Assembly (NCBI RefSeq): GCF_947347685.1
Contig: NC_070629.1
Span: 744,001 to 808,000, forward strand
DNA length: 64,000 bases
Reading direction: 5' to 3'
Origin: Pleuronectes platessa
Taxonomy: Eukaryota; Chordata; Actinopteri; Pleuronectiformes; Pleuronectidae
Each line of letters opens with the position of its first letter. Within the stretch, counting starts at the first letter, position 1. The notes under the pieces were generated by a model. The model was not told where the DNA came from. It saw only the letters and a program-made list of their open reading frames with translations, and did no database searches. The position numbers were made by a program, and so were the translations under genes. Shown here in pieces: positions 1 through 11,954 of the stretch.

Positions 1-1050
1 CCACTTAATCCAAAATGGCGGCCTCCCTGTTTGGTCAAGCATACCTATCCAAGATATTTTTTTGTTTGTTATGAAACTACACATGTCCCGATAGATTTGT
101 ATAAATGTCGGCCATCGTAGTGCCGGGGTTGCCCTATAGGGGGCGCTGGTCAGTTTTTTTGCCACGCCCATTTCTTAAAACCATATGAATATCTTCAGGG
201 GGGGCTGTTGTTACACACATGTAGTTTGAGAGAGATAGAATCATGAACACTGAAGTTACAGCAATTTCGTGTTTCACGGCGAGTTGATGAACTTTAATGC
301 CACGCCATTCATATGGCGTTTGACGAAAAGTCACGGTAATCTTATGTCTTCATTGTCAATGTCTTGGGACCCATTTGATACAGTTTGACATGGTTGAGGT
401 CAGTGGATGAGGAGAAATTCATCCAAGTGTAAGACAAGCAAAAAACAAGACATTTCCTGTTGCCACCAGGGGGCGCTGCGGTTTTAAGTCATCATTTATG
501 CATAGATGTCATCAGGCGGGGACTTTTGTCTTACATGTCTAGTTTGGACTTGATTGGAACATGTATGTCCGAGATACAGATGCCCGTGTTTTGATGGCGT
601 GTAACCAATTTTTAACGCCATGCCACGGTCACACGGTGTGATAAAAAAAAAATCCCTCAATCATTTTTTATCTCCATCTTGTTGTGATGACACTCATCTG
701 AATTTGAAGTTAATCTGATGAAAGCCCTGGGACAAGTACGTAAAAGTAAAAATGTGGGATATTGCCAAAATGGCCACTAAAAGCAAAATGGCGGACTTCC
801 TGTTGCGTTTTTCATAATGCTCCATGAGACTTTTTTTCATGACTGGTCACGATACACCTATATCCAGATTTTGATGAAAATCCGTTATGTGGAAACCTAG
901 GGGCTGGTTCCAGGGGGCGCTGTAGAGCCATTTTGCCACGCCCAATTCCAATTACTCCAGAATACTAAAATATCCGCAGACCTTGAATTTCCTGCAAAGT
1001 TTCATAACTTTTTGAGCATGTCTAGACCCTGAAAAAGCCCCCCAAAGGGA

Positions 1051-1082
<32 letters not shown>

Positions 1083-1204
1083 TCCTTACAGATTCAATAG
1101 GGCCTCTCACCATTCGGTGCTCGGGCCCTAATAATAAAAATCCTTACAATTTCAATAGGGCCTCTCACCTTTCGGTGCTCGGGCCCTAATAATAATAATA
1201 ATAA
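1..1204 (+). repeat. 2.16-kb repeat, copy 0 (3' part only)
   Basis: This is the 3' half of a copy, matching 2190-3251 of copy 1 almost base for base. The window starts inside it. One strong CTCF-like box lies at 463-478. The tail is duplicated: an (AAT)n run at about 1052-1078 is followed by two copies of the terminal segment ending in GTGCTCGGGCCCTAA, then another short (AAT)n before copy 1. Confidence 0.88.
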
Positions 1205-1276
1205 CTAGGGCTACGTTGTAGCACTTGCGGGCCCGAGCACCCGCACGTTGAAGCCTGTTGCGGTCGGTGGAGAGAG

Positions 1277-1307
1277 CGATCGATGACCAAGCGCACATCA
1301 TCGATCG
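1277..1307. other. Perfect inverted repeat near the start of each unit
   Basis: CGATCGATGA at 1277-1286 and TCATCGATCG at 1298-1307 form a 10-bp stem around an 11-base loop. It is followed within a few bases by a second stem, GCATGCA/TGCATGC, also around 11 bases, and preceded by GCTAC-GTT-GTAGC at the unit start. The same three hairpins recur at the starts of copies 2 to 5, except that copy 5 lost part of the GCATGCA stem. Subfamily B keeps only the first. Confidence 0.75.
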
Positions 1308-1760
1308 AGCATGCACTTCTCCACGTTGCATGCGTTTTGCGCTCTGCGGCAGTAGGTTTGCCAGTAGGTGGCGCCATTACTATTATTACACACAGACTTA
1401 TAGATCTGTTCAAGTAGCCGCTCTGATGTAGCGTGAGCAGTTTCGTGTCATTTGGAAAATTTTACCACAATGTAATTTTCACACTGATCAGTAGGTGGCG
1501 CTATGACCCTGAACTAATGTTTATATATGGAGCTGTTCAGATCAGGATTGTGATCATAGGTCATAAGTTTGGAGACGGTTGGATAAGGCAGTGTGGATTA
1601 ACAAAGTACTTCCTGTTTCATGGATAATCAGTAGGTGGCGCTATGACACTGAGGAAATATTGACACATAGAGCTGTTCAGGCTTGTACTCTTATCATGTG
1701 ACAGAAGTTTGGTAGTGATAGGACAATGCACAGTGGACTTATGAAAACATCGTGTCCTTT

Positions 1761-1781
1761 GGCGAAGGATGATCCTTCGCC
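1761..1781. other. Perfect 10-bp palindrome in subfamily A units
   Basis: GGCGAAGGAT and ATCCTTCGCC flank a single base. Copies lie at 3808-3828, 5969-5989 and 8125-8145. In copy 5 (10288-10308) the centre changed to AAA but a 9-bp stem persists. Confidence 0.75.
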
Positions 1782-3251
1782 GCACCTCAATGTTTAAATG
1801 GTTTGAGGAAATGTCACAATTCTGACCTTGATTCAATGACTTGACTGAGCTCATTTGAGCTGTATATCTTAAAGCAGTCAGGAGCAGTTCATCAAAGAAT
1901 AAAACATGTCAATTCATGTTGCCACCAGGGGGCGCTGTAATTTCAAGTCATAATTTCTGTGTAGATGTCATCAGGATGGCACCCTTGTCTTACATGTCTA
2001 GTTTGGACTCGATTGGACAATGTATGTCCGAGATACAGAACCTCGTGTTTTGATGGCGTTTAATCAAACTCAAGACGCCACGCCACGGTCATCTTGTTGT
2101 GATGGCACTGATCTTAATTTGAAGTTAATCTGATGAAAGCCCTGGGACAAGTGCATCAAGTAAAAATGTGGAATATGGAAAAAAAATGGCCACTTAATCC
2201 AAAATGGCGGCCTCCCTGTTTGGTCAAGCATACCTATCCAAGATATTTTTTTGTTTGTTATGAAACGACACATGTCCCGATAGATTTGTATAAATGTCGG
2301 CCATCGTAGTGCCGGGGTTGCCCTATAGGGGGCGCTGGTCAGTTTTTTTGCCACGCCCATTTCTTAAAACCATATGAATATCTTCAGGGGGGGGCTGTTG
2401 TTACACACATGTAGTTTGAGAGAGATAGAATCATGAACACTGAAGTTACAGCAATTTCGTGTTTCACGGCGAGTTGATGAACTTTAATGCCACGCCATTC
2501 ATATGGCGTTTGACGAAAAGTCACGGTAATCTTATGTCTTCATTGTCAATGTCTTGGGACCCATTTGATACAGTTTGACATGGTTGAGGTCAGTGGATGA
2601 GGAGAAATTCATCCAAGTGTAAGACAAGCAAAAAACAAGACATTTCCTGTTGCCACCAGGGAGCGCTGCGGTTTTAAGTCATCATTTATGCATAGATGTC
2701 ATCAGGCGGGGACTATTGTCTTACATGTCTAGTTTGGACTTGATTGGAACATGTATGTCTGAGATACAGATGCCCGTGTTTTGATGGCGTGTAACCAATT
2801 TTTAACGCCATGCCACGGTCACACGGTGTGATAAAAAAAAAATCCCTCAATCATTTTTTATCTCCATCTTGTTGTGATGACACTCATCTGAATTTGAAGT
2901 TGATCTGATGAAAGCCCTGGGACAAGTACGTAAAAGTAAAAATGTGGGATATTGCCAAAATGGCCACTAAAAGCAAAATGGCGGACTTCCTGTTGCGTTT
3001 TTCATAATGCTCCATGAGACTTTTTTTCATGACTGGTCACGATACACCTATATCCAGATTTTGATGAAAATCCGTTATGTGGAAACCTAGGGGCTGGTTC
3101 CAGGGGGCGCTGTAGAGCCATTTTGCCACGCCCAATTCCAATTACTCCAGAATACTAAAATATCCGCAGACCTTGAATTTCCTACAAAGTTTCATAACTT
3201 TTTGAGCATGTCTAGACCCTGAAAAAGCCCCCCAAAGGGAAATAATAATAA

Positions 3252-5331
3252 CTAGGGCTACGTTGTAGTACTTGCGGGCCCGAGCACCCGCACGTTGAAG
3301 CCTGTTGCGGTCGGTGGAGAGAGCGATCGATGACCAAGCGCACATCATCGATCGAGCATGCACTTCTCCACGTTGCATGCGTTTTGCGCTCTGCGGCAGT
3401 AGGTTTGCCAGTAGGTGGCGCCATCACTATTATTACGCACAGACATATATATCTGTTCATGTAGGCGCTCTGATGTAGCGTGAGCAATTTTGTGTCAATT
3501 GGACAATGTTAACACAACTTAATTTTCACACTGATCAGTAGGTGGCGCTATGACCCTGAACTAATATTTATATGTGGAGCTGTTCAGATCAGTATTGTGA
3601 TCATAGGTCAGTAGTTTGGAGCCGGTTGGATAATGCAGAGTGGATTAACAAAGTACTTCCTGTTTCCTGGTGAATCAGTAGGTGGCGCTATGACACTGAG
3701 GAAATATTGACACATAGAGCTGTTCAGGCTTGTACTCTTATCATGTGACAGAAGTTTGGTAGTGATAGGACAATGCACAGTGGAATTATGAAAACATCGT
3801 GTCCTTTGGCGAAGGATGATCCTTCGCCAAACATCAATGTTTACATGGTTTGAGGAAATGTCACAATTCTGACCTTGATTCAATGACTTGACTGAGCTCA
3901 TTTGAGCTGTATATCTTAAAGCAGCCAGGAGCAGTTCATCAAAGTATAAAACATGTCACTTCCTGTAGCCACCAGGGGGCGCTGTAATTTCAAGTCATAA
4001 TTTCTGTGTAGATGTCATCAGGATGGCACCCTTGTCTTACATGTCTAGTTTGGACTCGATTGGACAATGTATGTCCGAGATACAGAACCTCGTGTTTTGA
4101 TGGCGTTTAATCAAACTCAAGACGCCACGCCACGGTCACACGGTGTGACGAAAGGTCAATCTCTTAATCACTTTTTATCTCCATCTTGTTGTGATGGCAC
4201 TGATCTTAATTTGAAGTTAATCTGATGAAAGCCCTGGGACAAGTGCATCAAGTAAAAATGTGGAATATGGAAAAAAAATGGCCACTTAATCCAAAATGGC
4301 GGCCTCCCTGTTTGGTCAAGCATACCTATCCAAGATATTTTTTGTTTGTTATGAAACGACACATGTCCCGATAGATTTGTATAAATGTCGGCCATCGTAG
4401 TGCCGGGGTTGCCCTATAGGGGGCGCTGGTCAGTTTTTTTGCCACGCCCATTTCTTAAAACCATATGAATATCTTCAGGGGGGGGCTGTTGTTACACACA
4501 TGTAGTTTGAGAGAGATAGAATCATGAACACTGAAGTTACAGCAATTTCGTGTTTCACGGCGAGTTGATTAACTTTAATGCCACGCCAGTCATATGGCGT
4601 TTGACGAAAAGTCACGGTAATCTTATGTCTTCATTGTCAATGTCTTGGGACCCATTTGATACAGTTTGACATGGTTGAGGTCAGTGGATGAGGAGAAATT
4701 CATCCAAGTGTAAGACAAGCAAAAAACAAGACATTTCCTGTTGCCACCAGGGGGCGCTGCGGTTTTAAGTCATCATTTATGCATAGATGTCATCAGGCGG
4801 GGACTATTGTCTTACATGTCTAGTTTGGACTTGATTGGAACATGTATGTCCGAGATACAGATGCCCGTGTTTTGATGGCGTGTAACCAATTTTTAACGCC
4901 ATGCCACGGTCACACGGTGTGATAAAAAAAAAATCCCTCAATAATTTTTTATCTCCATCTTGTTGTGATGACACTCATCTGAATTTGAAGTTGATCTGAT
5001 GAAAGCCCTGGGACGAGTACGTAAAAGTAAAAATGTGGGATATTGCCAAAATGGCCACTAAAAGCAAAATGGCGGACTTCCTGTTGCGTTTTTCATAATG
5101 CTCCATGAGACTTTTTTTCATGACTGGTCACGATACACCTATATCCAGATTTTGATGAAAATCCGTTATGTGGAAACCTAGGGGCTGGTTCCAGGGGGCG
5201 CTGTAGAGCCATTTTGCCACGCCCAATTCCAATTACTCCAGAATACTAAAATATCCGCAGACCTTGAATTTCCTGCAAAGTTTCATAACTTTTTGAGCAT
5301 GTCTAGACCCTGAAAAAGCCCCCCAAAGGGA

Positions 5332-5363
<32 letters not shown>

Positions 5364-5412
5364 TCCTTACAGATTCAATAGGGCCTCTCACCATTCGGTG
5401 CTCGGGCCCTAA
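3252..5412 (+). repeat. 2.16-kb repeat, copy 2 (subfamily A)
   Basis: Full copy, 2161 bp. The 5' part carries the variant TACGCACAGACATATATATC shared with copies 3 and 5. Strong CTCF-like boxes lie at 3969-3984 and 4744-4759. The perfect short palindrome is at 3808-3828. It ends with (AAT)n and the terminal motif GTGCTCGGGCCCTAA. Confidence 0.9.
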
Positions 5413-7568
5413 CTAGGGCTACGTTGTAGCACTTGCGGGCCCGAGCACCCGCACGTTGAAGCCTGTTGCGGTCGGTGGAGAGAGCGATCGATGACCAAGC
5501 GCACATCATCGATCGAGCATGCACTTCTCCACGTTGCATGCGTTTTGCGCTCTGCGGCAATAGGTTTGCCAGTAGGTGGCGCCATCACTATTATTACGCA
5601 CAGACATATATATCTGTTCATGTAGGCGCTCTGATGTAGCGTGAGCAATTTTGTGTCAATTGGACAATGTTAACACAACTTAATTTTCACACTGATCAGT
5701 AGGTGGCGCTATGACCCTGATCTAATATTTATATGTGGAGCTGTTCAGATCAGTATTGTGATCATAGGTCAGTAGTTTGGAGCCGGTTGGATAATGCAGA
5801 GTGGATTAACAAAGTACTTCCTGTTTCCTGGCGAATCAGTAGGTGGCGCTATGACACTGAGGAAATATTGACACATAGAGCTGTTCAGGCTTGTACTCTT
5901 ATCATGTGACAGAAGTTTGGTAGTGATAGGACAATGCACAGTGGACTTATGAAAACATCGTGTCCTTTGGCGAAGGATGATCCTTCGCCGCACCTCAACG
6001 TTTAAATGGTTTGAGGAAATGTCACAATTCTGACCTTGATTCAATGACTTGACTGAGCTCATTTGAGCTGTATATCTTAAAGCAGCCAGGAGCAGTTCAT
6101 CAAAGTATAAAACATGTCACTTCCTGTAGCCACCAGGGGGCGCTGTAATTTCAAGTCATAATTTCTGTGTAGATGTCATCAGGATGGCACCCTTGTCTTA
6201 CATGTCTAGTTTGGACTCGATTGGACAATGTATGTCCGAGATACAGAACCTCGTGTTTTGATGGCGTTTAATCAAACTCAAGACGCCACGCCACGGTCAC
6301 ACGGTGTGACGAAAGGTCAATCTCTTAATCACTTTTTATCTCCATCTTGTTGTGATGGCACTGATCTTAATTTGAAGTTAATCTGATGAAAGCCCTGGGA
6401 CAAGTGCATCAAGTAAAAATGTGGAATATGGAAAAAAAATGGCCACTTAATCCAAAATGGCGGCCTCCCTGTTTGGTCAAGCATACCTATCCAAGATATT
6501 TTTTTGTTTGTTATGAAACGACACATGTCCCGATAGATTTGTATAAATGTCGGCCATCGTAGTGCCGGGGTTGCCCTATAGGGGGCGCTGGTCAGTTTTT
6601 TTGCCACGCCCATTTCTTAAAACCATATGAATATCTTCAGGGGGGGGCTGTTGTTACACACATGTAGTTTGAGAGAGATAGAATCATGAACACTGAAGTT
6701 ACAGCAATTTCGTGTTTCACGGCGAGTTGATGAACTTTAATGCCACGCCATTCATATGGCGTTTGACGAAAAGTCACGGTAATCTTATGTCTTCATTGTC
6801 AATGTCTTGGGACCCATTTGATACAGTTTGACATGGTTGAGGTCAGTGGATGAGGAGAAATTCATCCAAGTGTAAGACAAGCAAAAAACAAGACATTTCC
6901 TGTTGCCACCAGGGGGCGCTGCGGTTTTAAGTCATCATTTATGCATAGATGTCATCAGGCGGGGACTATTGTCTTACATGTCTAGTTTGGACTTGATTGG
7001 AACATGTATGTCCGAGATACAGATGCCCGTGTTTTGATGGCGTGTAACCAATTTTTAACGCCATGCCACGGTCACACGGTGTGATAAAAAAAAAATCCCT
7101 CAATCCTTTTTTATCTCCATCTTGTTGTGATGACACTCATCTGAATTTGTAGTTGATCTGATGAAAGCCCTGGGACAAGTACATAAAAGTAAAAATGTGG
7201 GATATTGCCAAAATGGCCACTAAAAGCAAAATGGCGGACTTCCTGTTGCGTTTTTCATAATGCTCCATGAGACTTTTTTTCATGACTGGTCACGATACAC
7301 CTATATCCAGATTTTGATGAAAATCCGTTATGTGGAAACCTAGGGGCTGGTTCCAGGGGGCGCTGTAGAGCCATTTTGCCACGCCCAATTCCAATTACTC
7401 CAGAATACTAAAATATCCGCAGACCTTGAATTTCCTGCAAAGTTTCATAACTTTTTGAGCATGTCTAGACCCTGAAAAAGCCCCCCAAAGGGAAATAATA
7501 ATAATAATAATAATAAAAATCCTTACAGATTCAATAGGGCCTCTCACCATTCGGTGCTCGGGCCCTAA
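5413..7568 (+). repeat. 2.16-kb repeat, copy 3 (subfamily A)
   Basis: Full copy, 2156 bp, differing from copy 2 by scattered substitutions. Strong CTCF-like boxes lie at 6130-6145 and 6906-6921, and the palindrome at 5969-5989. It ends with (AAT)n plus the terminal motif. Confidence 0.9.
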
Positions 7569-9731
7569 CTAGGGCTACGTTGTAGCACTTGCGGGCCCGA
7601 GCACCCGCACGTTGAAGCCTGTTGCGGTCGGTGGAGAGAGCGATCGATGACCAAGCGCACATCATCGATCGAGCATGCACTTCTCCACGTTGCATGCGTT
7701 TTGCGCTCTGCGGCAGTAGGTTTGCCAGTAGGTGGCGCCATCACTATTATTACACACAGACTTATAGATCTGTTCAAGTAGCCGCTCTGATGTAGCGTGA
7801 GCAGTTTCGTGTCAATTGGAAAATTTTACCACAATGTAATTTTCACACTGATCAGTAGGTGGCGCTATGACCCTGAACTAATATTCATATATGGAGCTGT
7901 TCTATTCAGGATTGTGATCATAGGTCAGAAGTTTGGAGCCGGTTGGATAAGGCAGTGTGGATTAACAAAGTACTTCCTGTTTCATGGATAATCAGTAGGT
8001 GGCGCTATGACACTGAGAAAATATTGACACATAGAGCTGTTCAGGCTTGTACTCTTATCATGTGACAGAAGTTTGGTAGTGATAGGACAATGCACAGTGG
8101 ACTTATGAAAACATCGTGTCCTTTGGCGAAGGATGATCCTTCGCCGCACCTCAATGTTTAAATGGTTTGAGGAAATGTCACAATTCTGACCTTGATTCAA
8201 TGACTTGACTGAGCTCATTTGAGCTGTATATCTTAAAGCAGCCAGGAGCAGTTCATCAAAGAATAAAACATGTCAATTCATGTTGCCACCAGGGGGCGCT
8301 GTGATTTCAAGTCATAATTTCTGTGTAGATGTCATCAGGCCGAAACTCTTGTCTTACATGTCTAGTTTGGACTTGATTGGACCATGTATGTTCGAGATAC
8401 AGATGCTCGTGTTTTGATGGCGTGTAACCAAACTTTAACCCCATGCCACGGTCACACGGTGTGAAGGGAAAGAAATCCCTTAATCAGTTTTTATCTCAAT
8501 CTTGTTGTGATGACACTCATCTGAATTTGAAGTTTATCTGATGAAAGCTCTACGACAAGTAAATCAAAGTAAAAATGTGGAATAGGGCTAAAATGGCCAG
8601 TAAATCCAAAATGGCGGGCTTCCTGTTTAGTCTAGCATATCTATCCAAGAGACTTATTTGTTTGTTATGAAAAGACACATGCCCAAATCGATTTTTGTAC
8701 ATGTCGGCCAATCGTAGTGCCGGGGCTGCCCGTTAGGGGGCGCTAGTCAGTTATTTTGCCACGCCCATTCCTTAAAACCATATGAAAATCTTCAGGGGGG
8801 GGATGTTGTTGCACACATTTAGTTTGAGTGAGATAGAGCCATGAACACTGAAGTTAGAGCAATTTCGTGTTTCGCGGCGAGTTGATGAACTTTGATGCCA
8901 CGCCATTAATATGGCGTTTGACGAAAAGGCACAGTTATCTTATGCCTTCGTTATCAATGTCTTGAGACCCATTTGATACAGTTTGACATGGTTGAGGTCA
9001 GTGGATGAGGAGGAATACATCCAAGTGTAAGACAAGCAAAAAACAAGACATTTCCTGGTGCCACCAGGGGGCGCTGTGATTTTAAGTCATTATTTCTGTG
9101 TAGATGTCATCAGGCCGGGACTCTTCTCTTACATGTCTAGTTTGGACTTGATTGGACCATGTGTGTTCGAGATACAGATGCCCGTGTTTTGATGGCGTGG
9201 AACCAAACTTTGACGACACGCCACGGTCACACGAAGTGACGGAAAAAAATTCCGTTGATCATTTTTTTTCTCAATCTTGTTGTGATGACACGCGTCTAAT
9301 TTTTAAGTTGATCTGATGAAAGCTCTACGACAAGTACATTAAACTAAAAATGTGGAATTTGGCCAAAATGGCCACTAAATCCAAAATGGCGGGCTTCCTG
9401 TTGCGTTTTTCATAATGCTCCAAGAGACTTTTTTCTATGATTATTCACGTTACACCAGTGTCTAGATTTTGGTGAAAATCGCTTATGTGGAAACCTAAGG
9501 GCTGGTTCCAGGGGGCGCTGTTGAGCCGTTTTGCCACGCCCATTTCCAAATACTCCAGATTACGTAAATTTTCACCACTCTCTAATTTACTGGAAAGTTT
9601 AAAAACTTTTTGAGCACGTTGAAGCCCTCAAAAAGCCAATTCATTGTTCGGAGAATAATAAGAATAATAATAATAAGAATAATGCCTACAATTTCAATAG
9701 GGCCTCTCACCATTCGGTGCTCGGGCCCTAA
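7569..9731 (+). repeat. 2.16-kb repeat, copy 4 (mosaic, diverged 3' half)
   Basis: The first 710 bases are close to copy 1. From about 8300 the sequence is clearly more diverged from every other copy (for example, different text around 8640-8700 and 9290-9330), although the order of motifs is kept. Strong CTCF-like boxes lie at 8286-8301 and 9061-9076, and the palindrome at 8125-8145. The switch in similarity suggests unequal exchange or gene conversion between copies. Confidence 0.88.
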
Positions 9732-11954
9732 CTAGGGCTACGTTGTAGCACTTGCGGGCCCGAGCACCCGCACGTTGAAGCCTGTTGCGGTCGGTGGAGA
9801 GAGCGATCGATGACCAAGCGCACATCATCGATCGAGCATGCACTTCTCCACGTTAAATGCGTTTTGCGCTCTGCGGCAGTAGGTTTGCCAGTAGGTGGCG
9901 CCATCACTATTATTACGCACAGACATATATATCTGTTCATGTAGGCGCTCTGATGTAGCGTGAGCAATTTTGTGTCAATTGGACAATGTTAACACAACTT
10001 AATTTTCACACTGATCAGTAGGTGGCGCTATGACCCTGAACTAATATTTATATGTGGAGCTGTTCAGAATAGTATTGTGATCATAGGTCAGTAGTTTGGA
10101 GCCGGTTGGATAATGCAGAGTGGATTAACAAAGTACTTCCTGTTTCCTGGCGAATCAGTAGGTGGCGCTATGACACTGAGGAAATATTGACACATAGAGC
10201 TGTTCAGGCTTGGACTCTGACCATGTGACAGAAGTTTTGTAGTGATAGGACAATGCACAGTGGAGTTATGATAACATCGTGTCCTTTGGCGAAGGAAAAT
10301 CCTTCGCCGCACATCAATGTTTACACGGTTTGAGGAAACGTCACAATTCTGACCATGATCTAATGACTTGACTGATCTGATTTGAGCTGTATATTGTAAA
10401 TCAGCCAGGAGCAGTTCATCAAAGTATAAAACATGTCACTTCCTGTAGCCACCAGGGGGCGCTGTAATTTCAAGTCATAATTTCTGTGTAGATGTCATCA
10501 GGATGGCACCCTTGTCTTACATGTCTAGTTTGGACTCGATTGGACAATGTATGTCCGAGATACAGAACCTCGTGTTTTGATGGCGTTTAATCAAACTCAA
10601 GACGCCACGCCACGGTCACACGGTGTGACGAAAGGTCAATCTCTTAATCACTTTTTATCTCCATCTTGTTGTAATGGCACTGATCTTAATTTGAAGTTAA
10701 TCTGATGAAAGCCCTGGGACAAGTGCATCAAGTAAAAATGTGGAATATGGAAAAAAAATGGCCACTTAATCCAAAATGGCGGCCTCCCTGTTTGGTCAAG
10801 CATACCTATCCAAGATATTTTTTTGTTTGTTATGAAACGACACATGTCCCGATAGATTTGTATAAATGTCGGCCATCGTAGTGCCGGGGTTGCCCTATAG
10901 GGGGCGCTGGTCAGTTTTTTTGCCACGCCCATTTCTTAAAACCATATGAATATCTTCAGGGGGGGGCTGTTGTTACACACATGTAGTTTGAGAGAGATAG
11001 AATCATGAACACTGAAGTTACAGCAATTTCGTGTTTCACGGCGAGTTGATGAACTTTAATGCCACGCCATTCATATGGCGTTTGACGAAAAGTCACGGTA
11101 ATCTTATGTCTTCATTGTCAATGTCTTGGGACCCATTTGATACAGTTTGACATGGTTGAGGTCAGTGGATGAGGAGAAATTCATCCAAGTGTAAGACAAG
11201 CAAAAAACAAGACATTTCCTGTTGCCACCAGGGGGCGCTGCGGTTTTAAGTCATCATTTATGCATAGATGTCATCAGGCGGGGACTATTGTCTTACATGT
11301 CTAGTTTGGACTTGATTGGAACATGTATGTCCGAGATACAGATGCCCGTGTTTTGATGGCGTGTAACCAATTTTTAACGCCATGCCACGGTCACACGGTG
11401 TGATAAAAAAAAAATCCCTCAATCATTTTTTATCTCCATCTTGTTGTGATGACACTCATCTGAATTTGAAGTTGATCTGATGAAAGCCCTGGGACAAGTA
11501 CGTAAAAGTAAAAATGTGGGATATTGCCAAAATGGCCACTAAAAGCAAAATGGCGGACTTCCTGTTGCGTTTTTCATAATGCTCCATGAGACTTTTTTTC
11601 ATGACTGGTCACGATACACCTATATCCAGATTTTGATGAAAATCCGTTATGTGGAAACCTAGGGGCTGGTTCCAGGGGGCGCTGTAGAGCCATTTTGCCA
11701 CGCCCAATTCCAATTACTCCAGAATACTAAAATATCCGCAGACCTTGAATTTCCTGCAAAGTTTCATAACTTTTTGAGCATGTCTAGACCCTGAAAAAGC
11801 CCCCCAAAGGGAAATAATAATAATAATAATAAAAATCCTTACAGATTCAATAGGGCCTCTCACCATTCGGTGCTCGGGCCCTAATAAAAATCCTTACAGA
11901 TTCAATAGGGCCTCTCACCATTCGGTGCTCGGGCCCTAATAATAAGAATAATAA
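9732..11954 (+). repeat. 2.16-kb repeat, copy 5 (subfamily A)
   Basis: Full copy, 2223 bp. The segment 10200-10400 is unusually diverged, and its palindrome (10288-10308) has another loop with the stem intact. The rest matches copies 2 and 3. Strong CTCF-like boxes lie at 10449-10464 and 11225-11240. The terminal tail is duplicated, with GTGCTCGGGCCCTAA twice before 11955. Confidence 0.88.

Larger units (their letters stand above)
1205..3251 (+). repeat. 2.16-kb repeat, copy 1 (subfamily A)
   Basis: Full copy. Its first 700 bases carry a variant set (TACACACAGACTTATAGATC near 1376) shared only with copy 4. Its 3' half matches copies 0, 2, 3 and 5. It lacks the terminal tail (no GTGCTCGGGCCC end), because an AATAATAATA run leads straight into copy 2. 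GGCGC boxes lie at 1361, 1489, 1629, 1922, 2321, 2653 and 3100. Confidence 0.88.

Noticed and set aside
1195..1240. Helitron 3' end on the - strand (hairpin GCTACAACGTAGC followed by CTAG and T)
   Set aside because: The hairpin is only 5 bp and one base from CTAG, no TC start is found at the other end, and the ends instead carry an inverted GGGCCCGAGCAC motif.
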